Source of the DNA: Rutidosis leptorrhynchoides
Lineage: Eukaryota > Streptophyta > Magnoliopsida > Asterales > Asteraceae
Direction of reading: 5' to 3'
NCBI RefSeq assembly: GCF_046630445.1
Contig: NC_092335.1
Span: forward strand, 627,781,501-627,845,500
DNA length: 64,000 nt
Shown piece by piece: positions 44,371-56,130 of the stretch. The number at the start of each line of letters is the position of its first letter. Within the stretch, counting starts at the first letter, position 1. A program made the position numbers and the translations under genes. Below the pieces are notes generated by a model, which was not told the origin of the DNA, did not search any database, and saw nothing but the letters and a program-made list of their open reading frames with translations.

Positions 44371-45472
44371 TGTGATGACCCGGAAATTTTTGACTAAATT
44401 TAAACTTAATCTTTAACGTTTCTGACACGATAAGCAAAGTCTGTAAAGTTGAATCTCAAAATTTTTGAACTATTCAATTACCTTTCGATTGTTCTCAACG
44501 ATTCGCGAACAATTATAGTTAAATAGATACATATATATACCATAACTTGAAAACGTAACAAAGTGTTGAGTATATGATACCGTGCATTAAACCTATTGGT
44601 TTGATTATCTGATTGATATATTTAGATACAGAGTTAAAAGATTATGCCAAACGATTGAATTAAAAGATAATTATTGAGTCCCTTAAGGATTATGATATTA
44701 TTACGGGTATCTGTTGTAAAGTCCATGTTGATTTAGGAAATCATTCATTCTTAACGGTATTCGGAATAAATGGTAAAGTGTTTGTTTAAATAACGTAATT
44801 TGGACACATACAATAATTAGGAATATCAACTGTTGAAATTAGATATGAATAACTTGCGATATGTATTTTAAAACGTGTTTATTAATATCGAAAATATATA
44901 TTTAACAATATGATAAAATATAATATTAACTTGGTCATAAAAACGAATTGTTATTATATATATATTAACAAATAGCGAGACGATGATTTATAGAAGTAAA
45001 TGATCAAAATACTCGAAAGTTTAAGATATACTTTGAGTGGTATAGTTTAGGGATAATTTAAGGCTATATTTTGACAAAGGTACGTGACACGAAATGTAAA
45101 ATACAAGTTTTCTCAGCGTACAAAAGGACATTTGAAAAACCGAAACCGGGACATAAGTCGAGTGATGACGTACGACTTATCGGAATAAAAATTACAAGTT
45201 AACTATGCATGTGAATTTAATATAATATATAATTAATTATATAAATTAAATATATATATAATATTATATAAAATTATGTCGACAAACAAAAAGTTAAAAG
45301 TTTGTGAGCTGGATTAGAGGACCATGCGATCGCATGGCCTTGAAGCACAAATCCCATGCGATCGCATGAGGTACTTTTTCAGAAAAGGTTCTATAAATTG
45401 CTCAGTTTTCACACTTCTTTTCTAATCTTATATTACTCCGTATTTATTATAATAATAATAATAATAATAATA

Positions 45473-45510
<38 letters not shown>

Positions 45511-47294
45511 GATTAATATTATTATTAATCTTATTATTATTAATATTAATTAGTATTATACATAAAATACTACGACGAGGTTATGAGCGTGTCACTTTCA
45601 AAATGGTTTTCAAGCGGGATAGAGCTAAGGAAATTATGGGTTATTGCCAAGGAGGTTATGGGTAATGTTCGGGGGTATATTTGTGAATCAAACCTAGTGT
45701 TTATCATCTCCGTTACGTCTACGTACTTTCCTACAATATTGAATCTCAATACTGATACGTAAGCACTCATATCTTATCTTTTATATATTAATTATGTATC
45801 CATGTCTAGTGCTCGAGTATATATATTTATATATGCTTGTATGCTAAATTTCGTCGTTAAACAGTTTATAATGAATCACTAATTAAATACATATATTACT
45901 GGTAAAAGGTATATGATATGCATGTTTTTGGAAAGCTGGCGAAAAATCAATAACTTTTCATTTAGATATCGAATAGTTTTGAGGAACGAATCAAAAGATA
46001 TGGTCAACTGAATTATAATTGACATTAATTGGAATTGCTTTTTGAATCTGCAATTAATACTTAAACAACTTGTTTACGAGATTGATAAAATAAATTTTTG
46101 AATATTACCAATCGAGTAAATGAATCCTTATATAAGGCACGTCTCATTTTGTTGAACTATTGTCAAAATTGACTTTTTAAAACGACTTTGGATAACTATT
46201 ATATGTCGATCTCGAGCATTAGGATTGTGATACACTATGACCTGACCTAGCTTAATAGACATTTATTGACCAACATATGTTCTCTAGGTTGAGATCTACG
46301 ATTAATTGGTAATCCGAGTTTCAGTCACATTTTGGTGAACAACTTTATATGCTGATAAGGTGAGTTTCATAAGATCCCTTTTACTCTCTACATTTTTGGG
46401 CTAAGAATACATGCAAATGCTTTATTAACCGATATACAATATTTATATGCGTGAGTTTCATTTGCTCCCTTTTTAAATGCTTTTGCAATATATATTTTTG
46501 GGCTGAGAATACATGCACTTTATTTTAAACAATTGACACAAGTACATACTAAATTCTATACTGAGTTTGAACTGAAAATCTCTTAGCTTTGGTAACTAGT
46601 AACTGCCGGTTATAAGAACTGGTGGGCGCGAGTAGTAGTATATGGATCCATAGGGCTTGATATCCCCGTTCGAGCTAGAGCACTAGCCTTTTAACGGACG
46701 TATGCTATTTGAGAAGCGTACACGTTGGTTTGCGTGTATTATTAAGATGATTATACAAAGGGTATAAAATATATATACGTTAAGTTTAGTTACCAGGGTG
46801 CTCAATTTTGTAGAATATTTTGATAAACGTTTCTGGATGAAACAACTGAAATCTTGTGATCCATCTTTATATACAGATTATGCGAAACATACAAACTATG
46901 AACTCACCAACCTTTGTGTTGACACTTGTTAGCATGTTTATTCTCAGGTTCCCTAGAAGTCTTCCGCTGTTTGCTTATATGATAGACAAGCTATGTGCAT
47001 GGAGTCTTATATGGCATATTTTTTCAAGAAAACATTGCATTCACCAATTCATCATCATGTACCTTATTTTGACTGCATTGTCAATGGAAGTACTATTTTA
47101 AACTATTATATACGGTGATTGTCTATATGTAGAAATCATCAGATGTCGAAAACCTTTGATTTAAATATTCATTTATGGTGTGCCTTTTCAAAAGAATGCA
47201 ATGTTTACAAAACGTATCATATAGAGGTCAAATACCTCGCAATGAAATCAATGAATGACGTGTTCGTCCATATGGATTTGGAGCGATCGTCACA
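44371..47294 (+). repeat. 3' LTR of E2 (2924 bp)
   Basis: Copy of 37716-40651 with about 26 scattered substitutions and different ATT-repeat length. Both GCGATCGC palindromes are kept, though the flanks of the first have changed. Confidence 0.93.
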
Positions 47295-48607
47295 CATCCT
47301 AGATGGGGCTTTAATTGCGAATAAAACAGTCGAATTTTTGAAACAAAAGCGTCTCAAGAGTCTTATCTTTAAAGTTGATTTCGAGAAAGCGTTCGATTGT
47401 TTAAGTTGGGAGTTTCTAATGGAAGTTATGGAATTCATGGGATTCGGTTCTAAGTGAAGGAAGTGGATACTCTCGTGTATTAAATCCGCATCTATCTCTA
47501 TCCTTGTAAATGGCTCTCCAAAGAAAGAGTTTAACTTAGAAAGAGGGGGTGCGTCAAGGAGATCCACTCTCACCTTTTCTTTTTATTATTGCGGTGGAGG
47601 GTTTGAATGCTCTTACAAAAAATGCGTTCAATTGTAATATGTTCTCGGGTGTTGAAATGGAATAGAGAAGTTTTGTATACCGCACTTGTAATATGCGGAT
47701 GTCACTATTTTGTTTGAAAGTTGGAGTGAATCTAATGTCCGTAATCTCATGAAACTTCTAAAGTGTTTTGAATTAACCTTGGGCCTTAAAGTTAATTATC
47801 GTAAGAGCAAATTATTTGGCATAGGGGTAGATGAAGTTGATGTTGAAGATACGGCTAATCTATTTGGTTGCAATATGGGTACGTTGCCATTTATCTACCT
47901 CGGGCTCCCGATTGGTGCTAAAGTAAATAAGTTAGAAAGTTGGAAACCGCTTATTGATAAATTCGAGAAAAGACTTTCGGATTGGAAGGCACGTTCGGTG
48001 TCATTTGGTGGACGCTTAACTCTTGTTAAATCGGTTTTAAATAGTCTTCCGTTGTATTATTTCTCGCTCTTCCGTGCTCCGCCATGTGTGTTAAAAAAAC
48101 TCGAGGGTGTAAGTCGTTCTTATTTCTGGGGTGGGACGAGATATGACTCTAAAATTGCTTGGGTCAAATAGAAAACGATTCTTTTACCTTTTGGGGAGGG
48201 TGGGTTAAATTTGGGTTCGTTAAAAAGTAAAAACTAGGCTTTAATTTGCAAGTGGTGGTTGAGGTTTAAAACCGAATCCACTTCCTTGTAGGTTAAAGTC
48301 ATTTCGAGTATTTATGGTCCTTCAGGTGATTTTGATTCATGCAATGACCTTCATGGGTCATCGAGTACTTGGGCTAACATTGTGAAAACAAGTGGACACA
48401 TAGACTCCCTTGGTTTACCTTTCAGGGAATCGTTTGTCAAGTTCATTAAAATGGCACCACAACCTCATTCTGGAATAAAGTCTGGTTTGGTGATGTACCA
48501 TTAAAAAAATAGGTTCAAAAGGCTCTATAGATTGGAGACAAATCAAGAGGTTAATGTTAATGAAAGAATAACTTGGGACGGTTCAAACTACGTGGCTTCA
48601 TGGTGCT
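47295..48607 (+). pseudogene. LINE ORF2 fragment, part B
   Basis: Continues part A: ILDGALIANKT, VDFEKAFDCLSWEFL, then a stop (about 47455) and a +1 shift in a G run (about 47541-47545). The catalytic box is YADV instead of YADD. A 153-codon open stretch (47710-48171) follows with GLKVNY.KS and VSFGGRLTLVKSVLNSLP. More stops follow. Cut at 48608 by an E1-type LTR. Confidence 0.88.
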
Positions 48608-48855
48608 TGTAGTGACCCGAACTTTTCCATGTTTATATATATTAAATAAAATTGATATTTACATGATTAAGTGTTTCCATCATGTTAAACAATCAAACTT
48701 GTTAAGACTTGATTAATTGAAATAGGTTTCATATAGACAATTGACCACCCAAGTTGACCGGCGATTCACGAACGTTAAAACTTAAAAACTATATGATGAC
48801 ATATATATATGAATATATATATATATATAGTTAACATGATATTATGATAAGTAAG
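48608..48855 (+). mobile_element. E4: first 248 bp of an E1-type LTR
   Basis: Starts TGTAGTGACCCG and follows 84-331 with scattered differences, then is cut by E3. GTAAG (48851-48855) should be the E3 target duplication. The rest of this LTR or element should resume beyond the right edge of E3, outside the window. Confidence 0.88.
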
Positions 48856-49558
48856 TGATGTGCTGGATCGTAACCTTTATTTATGAACGGATTTGAGTTG
48901 TTTTGTTACACGAATTGATTTATTGTATATGTGGTATTTTATTGAATTCAGGTTGATTTCACACATATATAGGCAACTAGTCCTATTCATGTAGTTTAGT
49001 TTGTTGGTAAATCCGATTCGTTCCACAGGGAGATGGAGTGTTTAATGGTTTTTAATAGTCTTTGATGTCAAACTTAATTAAAGGGGGTTTTGGATTAGGA
49101 ATTTATAATATAACAGTAACAGAAAATAACTTAACTAATTTACTTCATAAATAAAATTACAAGATTACAATAAATAACTTAAAAAGGAACTAAATGAAAT
49201 TATGCTAATTATGATGCATTAATTATATTACTAGATGGTAATTAGTAAAATAGTAATTTTTAATAAAACTATATGTTTAGAATTTTGTTTTGAGTAATTA
49301 TAATATAAACTTATTTAAATTAACTAAATGACAAGTTTTAATTATATTAATATAAATTATTAGGAATAGTAATTTAACTAATTACAAACTAATTATAAGT
49401 TATAAACTTTTAATTAACACTAATTATAAGGTTAAAACATGTATTAAGGTATTTTATAATAACTAATATTAATTATATAGTAATAACCTAAATATAAATA
49501 ATTAAATAATTAAAACCCTAATTTTACCCTAACTGGTACTGTAGCCGCGTTATTACCT

Positions 49559-49680
49559 TACGCGTTTCGCGTATTTATACGCGTATCGCGTATAATTTAA
49601 AACCTAGAATTGTGTGATTCTGATCGTACAGTTTGATTTACAGGCATACGCATTTCGCGTATACCATACACGATTCGCGT
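49559..49680. repeat. CG palindrome cluster B in the E3 LTR
   Basis: Four 15-mers at 49559, 49578, 49646 and 49666 with arms TACGCG/CGCGTA or TACACG/CGCGTA around a 3-nt centre. They stand out in AT-rich DNA. Also present at 63505-63630 in the other LTR, which keeps one further unit near 63551. Confidence 0.8.
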
Positions 49681-50808
49681 ATGACTTATACGATGTGACA
49701 AACAGTCTGGTACGAATTTTAAGTATTTTTATGTAATCTTTTATATTTTATAATAATAATTCGTAAATAATAATAATAATACGTTTACAAGAAATAATAA
49801 TGGGATAAATGGGAGTGTTTACTTAAATGTGTCACCCCTAGGTCCATGGATTGTTTTGAGTTTACGCCCTATTTAAAATGTTTTAGTAATAAACTTTATA
49901 TTTTTCTTTCGAAAAAATATAAGGTTAAGACTAACTAAATAAAATCTAATTTTCATCGGATTCTTTTTAGATAGCTACTATTCCTTAAGTATTTAAATTG
50001 AGACCTAGCCTAGTTTTGACTTTCACCAATACCCAAATCGTAACGGTTTCCCTTTTTACAATTTCACTGTCATATAATTATTGATATTACCCAAACCACC
50101 GAAGTTTATTTCTAAATTGGTGTTAATAACTTATCCATAAATTCGTCTAGATCATTTTTAATGTTGAAGCTTAATTTATGTAAATAAAAACAACTTTCGT
50201 TATTTTAAATTTAATAAATTAAGTGGCAAGGGTTAAATACCTAATTACATAAAAATGGTTCTTTTAACTAGGCTCAATATTAAAAATACTAAAGTTACAT
50301 TTTAACTTTTACAATTGATAACAATCCATTTCACTAGGGATTCTACATCTAAGCAAACACTATGAAAATTTAGCTATTCATTACGCTAGGGTAAACATAA
50401 AAATATGGATATGCAAACATAATAACAACGATAATTTTAACAGAGTAAACTTACTAAAATATCTTCACTTTCATTAACTTCAAACGGTAGAAAATTACAA
50501 TAATAACACCCCTTTCACGCGTACAATAACACCCTTAATCACGAACAATACCCCCTAAATATTTGAAACTAATTTTACAGAGTAATAAAATGACAGTAGT
50601 AATTATGTATAGTAATTGATATGTGTAAACTTGTGTTGTATTCTCTATCTCTTTTGTGTTGATAGTACTCCGTATTTATCATTGAACTTGAAGTAGTAGT
50701 TGAGTCAAAAAGCTCCACTTGCTGTAGCACTTAGACAAAAGAATTGTTTTAAAAACATAAAAGTAGCCGCCCCCTTCTGGAAACTGGAACAGTAATCTGG
50801 CCTAACAT

Positions 50809-50888
50809 TACGCGTTTCGTGTATGGCTACACGATTCGCGTATGACCAAAAGGCTACACGTTTCGTGTAGTGTTACACGATTCGTGTA
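50809..50888. promoter_or_regulatory. CG palindrome cluster A in the E3 LTR
   Basis: Four units at 50809, 50828, 50855 and 50874, of the same type as cluster B. On the minus strand they lie about 300-400 bases into the LTR, upstream of leader-like sequence, so a role in the promoter is possible (inference). Confidence 0.45.
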
Positions 50889-51209
50889 AGACCAATCGAC
50901 AGTTTTCTTCATTTTTTCCTTTTTGTTTATTCTTTGTTGATCCCTTATTGATATATACCATTTTGGACGACTTGTGTAACCTTTTTCTTCAGTCTTCTTT
51001 GTTCTTGAATTCGGATAAACGTTTTTTTCGATATATATTTGATTTAAACTCATCGTTTTATCGTCGAATCTTCAAATAGCAAGCTCTTGTCTACTTTTGT
51101 CGTTTTTCTCGTGAAATGCGCATTGAATGTCTTTGTAGATGGTAAAAACCTATGAAATATAAGTGATATTGCGTCGAATAATATGTATGTTTAGAGCAAT
51201 ATCAAAATA

Positions 51210-51219
51210 CCCCACACTT
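51210..51219 (-). other. Polypurine tract of E3
   Basis: On the minus strand CAAGTGTGGGG just upstream of the 3' LTR, the usual PPT form of Athila/Tat elements. Confidence 0.8.
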
Positions 51220-52738
51220 GAACGTTGCTTGTCCTCAAGCAATTACATCCTTGAACAGAATTAGAACATTATATATATCTTTATTATCGAACATTAGATC
51301 ACACAACGCACACCACACGAAACGAAATTCTGACAACAGAAACAAACATGAAACTCGTGATTAGGGTTTAAAAATTTGGATCCTTCGGGAAAATTGGACC
51401 TTGTGAAAACGTTTTATGATTTTATAAAATGTCATGCTAGTTTTTACACTAGACACGTTTTTCGGTTTTAACCTCAAATTCTGGTTGAGGGTAACTGAAA
51501 ACCGAAGTCTCAGTCGGCGATTAGCAAGCTATTCGCCCCCATGATTGTAGTATCATGGAACTTGAAGCCGAATGTCCAAAAAATGGTTTTACACAAATAT
51601 AATTCATAAAATAGCATAAGTTTTAGAAGAAAATTATATCGTGTCCAAATATCATCGGTGAACCATGAGTTTGCACACCTCAATTTGTTATGGCATATGT
51701 ATGTTGACCGCGGTCAAACATAGATGCGGTTAATCTTTACGGAGATTATCCATCTGGGGATTAGATTCATTAGTCTTAAAAGCTAATTTGCATTGTGCCC
51801 CCCCCCCCCATTGTACGAGACATATCCTTCTCATGGTTAGGATAAGTCTGACCACCAAAAACCCTGTTTGATGCTGAGGTTAGGTGGATTTCCAGCCGAT
51901 TTTAGGGATGACTTTACAAGATTTTTCGTCAACCTACAGCTGTTCTGGACTACATCTTCTAACATAAGTTAGCAAGTGTGTCAATTTGGAAGACTTTACT
52001 TCCTTACGGGATGGACTTGATTCATCCTCTATTACTCGTGATAATGGAATATTCAGGTTTATACGTTCCAAAGCAATGATATCTGCAATAACTTCATAGA
52101 AACATGTGATATATGGTTCTCAACATAAGGTTTTATAAATTTTTGTTATACTTGGTTTTCTTTTATAGGTTTTAAACAAATAAACTTATGCGTTTTTAAT
52201 GTATTGAGACGATAATTTCGGTTTTTGACACCTATGCTTTAATCGCTCGTAGTTACCTTAAAAATTTATTTGTTATATTTGTTTAAAGATTTTCAAATTT
52301 TCATAAAAACCAATAACTTATAAGTTCTCGAGAATTTATATATTCCCACCCCACACTTAAGATTATGTAATGCCCTCATTACATAAAATCAGATAATAAT
52401 GTATAAATTTGAGAGGGCAAATAGTGTGAAGTATTTGGAACTTCCTTTGTTAACCCATTTGGATTTTCAAATTGTTTTACCTATGATTTTATCCAACGTT
52501 TGTATCACAATGTAATTCGATGTTTCGTTTCATCTAATTGCATTTTCTTCTGTACCTGTCAAAACCATGTAAAAGCACACAAAACATGGGGTTGTACATC
52601 AATCGTACAAAACAATTTTACCCCACACTACTTTCTTGCTAATATATAATAAAACATAAGAAACATAAAAGTATTAAAACACACCATACAATAATGTTAT
52701 TACACACCATAAAAATAAAAATGTTTAAAACAATAGAA
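51220..52738 (-). other. E3 3' non-coding region
   Basis: No ORF. Contains a strong hairpin at 51461-51506 (9-bp TTCGGTTTT/AAAACCGAA plus inner 6-bp CCTCAA/TTGAGG) and a stem-loop of the 55324 family at 52206-52248. A run of 12 C lies at 51798-51809. Confidence 0.6.
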
Positions 52739-54301
52739 CTAGTCAAATGGGCTCCAAAATGGTCCTCCTCGTTCGCCCTCCTCCTGTTGCTGTCGCTGCC
52801 GTTGCTCGTTTAGGCGTTGTTCCTTGTAGAAACGCCTATATGCATCCTGACTCGCGGCTATGGCGGCGTTATGGTCATATGGTGGAGGTAGAGGGTCATT
52901 GGGTGTCTGCCATGGGGGATATGATGGAAAGGCTGAGGGTGCGTAAGCTTGCGGGTTAGACGCGTATAGATATGCCTGTTGGTGTGCCCACTCTAATTGA
53001 TTTCCCATTCCCCTCTGATCATATCGGATGTTGGACAGCATATTATATTGATCTAGCTGGGTATGCCTAATGTCCCCTAATTGCCGAGATAAAGCAGTGT
53101 ACTGATCTTCTGATCTCGCTCCCCAGTTTTGATATGAATTACGTACATCTAAACTCAATGCGTTAAACGAGTTTTGGAGCATATCGAAATCAGAAGTACC
53201 TGTATGAGACGAGCTAGCCTGATCTGTCTCTCTGCGTCTCCTCCTAGCTTCCCTCGCGGGTTCATCATCCTCTTCCATAGGTGCGTGAGCAGCAACTTCC
53301 TGTTGCCTTAAACTACGTACCCCACCCCTTACACGTATAGCCTTAGCTGTCCTATACACCTCCAATCCCAAATTACGAACCGGTTGATCTATTGGTTGGA
53401 TTGGAGGGTCAAATTCGTTCGGGTCGAGACCGAACCAGGCTGCCAAACACGTGACATAGTGACCCCCCGACATGTCACTGGATCCTCGAGCACCCTTACC
53501 AAAATGGGCTAAAAAGTAGGCCACTCCATAGGGTATACTAATAAATGTATCCCTATCTCTAATTGCATCCAAATACCAAAGGTCAACATAATTAATCTTA
53601 TCTGTATTAAGGAATGCCCTTTGGTTAATTGTGTTCGCTATAAATTTATGAATTATTCGATAGCGAACATCAGTGATCTTAAGGTATGATTCTTGGCCTG
53701 CTACATAAGTATTCTTTTGGGAAAAAGAGCGCCAGACACTCAAAGAATCATAATCTCCTGTATACCTAGCTCCTGTAAAAATATATTCCCAAAAACCTGG
53801 AGCATTCATCTCATTACCGTCATAAATCCCTAAGGCCATAGTCATGTCGCCTAGGGACATTACTCTATCTACACCACCCAATCTAAATTGTAGGAAACTA
53901 GTATCTTCGATATTTTCCGGGTGTATATTCATCATAACGGTAGAATAAAATTCTAAACACCATTCTCTATATACAGGAGAATTTAACCTAAACAATCTCT
54001 CAAAGTCATTATAATACCTAATTTCCCCAAATTCATTCGTGAAACTTTGGGTTAAAATTTCCCTTATCGGTGTATCTAAGTTTACTGGGTCTCCTAGGGG
54101 ATCCCAATCAACAACGTAAACTGGAGAGATGGTTCGATTTACCAGAATGAGTAAATCCTTAACTTTTTGCACCCTTTGATGTAATTCGTTAGGAAATTGC
54201 AGGATCGGGTGTAGGTTCAAGAGTTGTTGTTCCATTTCGGGGGTAACTTGATCTTGTGCTTGTTGTTGGTTAAATGCCCTCATTCTAAATGGTCCCTGCA
54301 T
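52739..54301 (-). CDS. ATHILA ORF in env position, about 520 aa
   Basis: Intact. Residues about 30-330 match the ATHILA ORF-1 type domain known from Athila elements (VYVVDWDPLGDP, FRLGGVDRVMSLGDMTMALG, GGHYVTCLAAWFGLDP). After it come an acidic/Arg-rich hinge (about 345-365, EARRRRRETD), a coiled-coil-like part and a Pro/Tyr/Gln-rich tail. No signal peptide or membrane segment is visible, so the env label is positional only. The first ATG (54301) overlaps a possible splice acceptor (ATGCAG, AG at 54296-54297). A leader exon with ATG at 54999, ending at 54988 before GTAAGG, would join in frame. The function is unknown. Confidence 0.85.
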   Translation of the reverse strand: MQGPFRMRAFNQQQAQDQVTPEMEQQLLNLHPILQFPNELHQRVQKVKDLLILVNRTISPVYVVDWDPLGDPVNLDTPIREILTQSFTNEFGEIRYYNDFERLFRLNSPVYREWCLEFYSTVMMNIHPENIEDTSFLQFRLGGVDRVMSLGDMTMALGIYDGNEMNAPGFWEYIFTGARYTGDYDSLSVWRSFSQKNTYVAGQESYLKITDVRYRIIHKFIANTINQRAFLNTDKINYVDLWYLDAIRDRDTFISIPYGVAYFLAHFGKGARGSSDMSGGHYVTCLAAWFGLDPNEFDPPIQPIDQPVRNLGLEVYRTAKAIRVRGGVRSLRQQEVAAHAPMEEDDEPAREARRRRRETDQASSSHTGTSDFDMLQNSFNALSLDVRNSYQNWGARSEDQYTALSRQLGDIRHTQLDQYNMLSNIRYDQRGMGNQLEWAHQQAYLYASNPQAYAPSAFPSYPPWQTPNDPLPPPYDHNAAIAASQDAYRRFYKEQRLNEQRQRQQQEEGERGGPFWSPFD

Positions 54302-54987
54302 AACATTTTAAAAACAAGGAAATCATCCCAATAGGATGTGTCAATGTTAGCAAAGAGTTTAAATTCAACAAACAAGCTTGTTTCATCACCACATGAATCA
54401 ATCTATTTCAACAACATTGGAAGATTTAGTTCTATAATTCAAAATAAAGCAGAAACAAACCAAAAATCATAATTCAAAAATCAAGTTTCATATGCAAAGT
54501 TTAATTCACAAGTGAAAACACGCAATTTTTCTAAGTATATCGAATTCAATTCAATCACATTGCGTGTATTTCAGCTTCTAAATAATCCTTAACAGCATTA
54601 AAGTTCATACTTGATTCATTAAAATGAACTTGCAAAAAATTAACAAATTTAGGCTAAAATTAAAAATCACACAGTCAAACAATCAAAATCATGTTCAAAA
54701 GTTCTAACTACTAACAAAACACTCAAAAACAACTAATTAGAACCAAAATAACACACCTCAGTATCAATTTCCTAATTTTCCCCAATTTTGTATAAACCCT
54801 AATTTTCAATAACCAATTAAACATCATTTTTTTATGCTAATCGGGTTTATTATCCTACTAACAACATAGATATAGCATTAATTAAGCAAAATTCAACAAA
54901 AACATGCATATAAATCGGATTAAAGCTATAAAGAAAAATAATGAAAAACTTGAAGAACACTAAGTAAAATGGGTTTAGGACCCTTAC

Positions 54988-54999
54988 CAATCTAGGCAT
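54988..54999 (-). other. Possible leader exon of the ATHILA ORF
   Basis: ATGCCTAGATTG followed by GTAAGG (donor). Spliced to the acceptor at 54296 it gives four new residues in frame with the ATHILA ORF, with a 692-bp AT-rich intron (54296-54987). The 120 bases before the ATG on the minus strand look like a leader (CA/CT-rich, no ATG). Inferred only from sequence. Confidence 0.45.
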
Positions 55000-55165
55000 G
55001 TTGAAAGATTGAAGAATTGGAGAAGATTGGAAGTGTTAATTTAAGTTTTTGGGTGTGATTTTCGGGTTTTTGGGGTTTCCTCTCATTTACAGCAGCCTAA
55101 ATAATGAAAAGAGTGTGTAAAGAACAGACTGCTGCTCGTCTGTTATGTTCAGCTATTTTTTACCC

Positions 55166-55245
55166 TACGCGTTTCGCGTAAGTCTACGCGTTTCGCGTAA
55201 GCTTTGTATTCCACGCGTTTCGCGTAGGTCTACACGATTCGCGTA
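55166..55245. promoter_or_regulatory. Internal CG palindrome cluster of E3
   Basis: Four units at 55166, 55185, 55212 and 55231 of the same 15-mer as in the LTR. On the minus strand they sit about 170-250 bases upstream of the possible leader exon, so a second, internal promoter for the ATHILA ORF is conceivable (inference). Confidence 0.45.
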
Positions 55246-55323
55246 TGCTTTGTCTGTATTTTTTTTTTTTTTTCAACTTATAAACAATTGATTTTAAAAT
55301 ATCTTTTATAGATTTATATTTGT

Positions 55324-55986
55324 AACGGAAATTCGGTTGTTACACCTGATCTTAATCCGTTTATAAATTTTTAATTTCAATTTATAAAATTCAATCCATT
55401 AAAAGTTAAAGTTTTTAAAGTTTTTCGAAAACAAATTTAAAATAAAATAAAAACACTCTATTTTTGTGTTAAAATTATTAACATTTTTAATTTTAAAACA
55501 AGTACATAAAAAATAAAAATTACACAAATTAAAATACACACTATATTTTTTTTTTGTATACCCCTAGATCAACTAATTTTCAAACTTAAAACTTTGTTTC
55601 CTATCGATTAGGTAGAGATAAATTCGGTCGTCAAACCTATCATTATCCACGACAAAGATTTACAAGTTATATATTTTTACGGTTATTGATAAAAAGGTAT
55701 ATTTTGCAATCTACTGTAGACTTTTAGAATTTAACAAAAAAAAATTTGTGCAATTTGAAGAATGAAAATTCAGTTGTGACACCTAAACATTTTCATTTTC
55801 AAAGAAACAAGTTAAACTCAAGGCGTTTCACCTTCAATTTAGTAGAAAGGATTTTTTTTTAAATTTTAAATTTTTATTTTGTTTTCGTGGTTTACTATTT
55901 AACAGATATCTTATGAATCCAACAAGAAATTTCGTGCAATTTGAAAAACGATAATTCAGTTGTAACACTTAACATTTATCGTTTTT
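55324..55986 (-). ncRNA. Family of four stem-loops with a shared loop
   Basis: Stem-loops at 55324-55361 (6-bp stem), 55617-55647 (5 bp), 55754-55803 (14 bp with one bulged base) and 55944-55986 (11 bp perfect, 21-nt loop). The loops share TTCRGTTGTNACACCTAA, while the stems differ and stay complementary (AATGAAAA/TTTTCATT versus AACGATAA/TTATCGTT). A fifth relative is at 52206. This suggests a conserved RNA structure in the E3 transcript between pol and the ATHILA ORF; it is not a known RNA family to me. Confidence 0.5.
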
Positions 55987-56130
55987 AATGAAAACATATT
56001 GAACTCAAGGTTCATCACTTTTAAATGGTAGACCATTTTAATAGAACATACAACAAACAAAAACAAACCAAACACACCAAAACATTACACACAAAAAAAT
56101 GCACAAACACACAATTGGTGAGAAAAAGAT

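Larger units (their letters stand above)
37716..47294 (+). mobile_element. E2: non-autonomous Tekay-like LTR retrotransposon
   Basis: LTRs 37716-40651 and 44371-47294, TG/CA ends, an initiator-Met primer site, and the same PPT block as E1. The target duplication is CGTCC/CATCC, one transition apart. It inserted into a LINE RT gene. The 3.7-kb interior has no recognisable gag, protease, RT or integrase. It holds one intact 182-aa ORF, two internal copies of the PPT-like motif and a decayed poly(A)-binding-protein fragment. The shared leader and PPT suggest that it is mobilised by a Tekay element (inference). About 26 LTR differences were seen by eye, roughly 1%. Confidence 0.9.
48856..51204 (-). 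repeat. 3' LTR of E3 (2349 bp)
   Basis: Plus-strand ends TGATGTG...AATATCA. Its left half repeats at 62802-64000. Holds two clusters of four CG-rich 15-mers of the type TACGCGTTTCGCGTA (49559-49680 and 50809-50888). Sequence just left of 50808 (50580-50760) looks like a transcript leader on the minus strand. Confidence 0.9.

Noticed and set aside
51798-51809. Run of 12 C as a regulatory site
   Set aside because: A simple homopolymer in a non-coding part of E3; nothing else supports a role.
52739-54301. True envelope glycoprotein
   Set aside because: The ORF has no signal peptide or membrane segment and matches the ATHILA domain; env is only its position.
55166-55245. CRISPR-like look of the CG palindrome array
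   Set aside because: Only four short units with irregular spacing in a plant retrotransposon; no cas genes and the same units occur scattered in the LTR.
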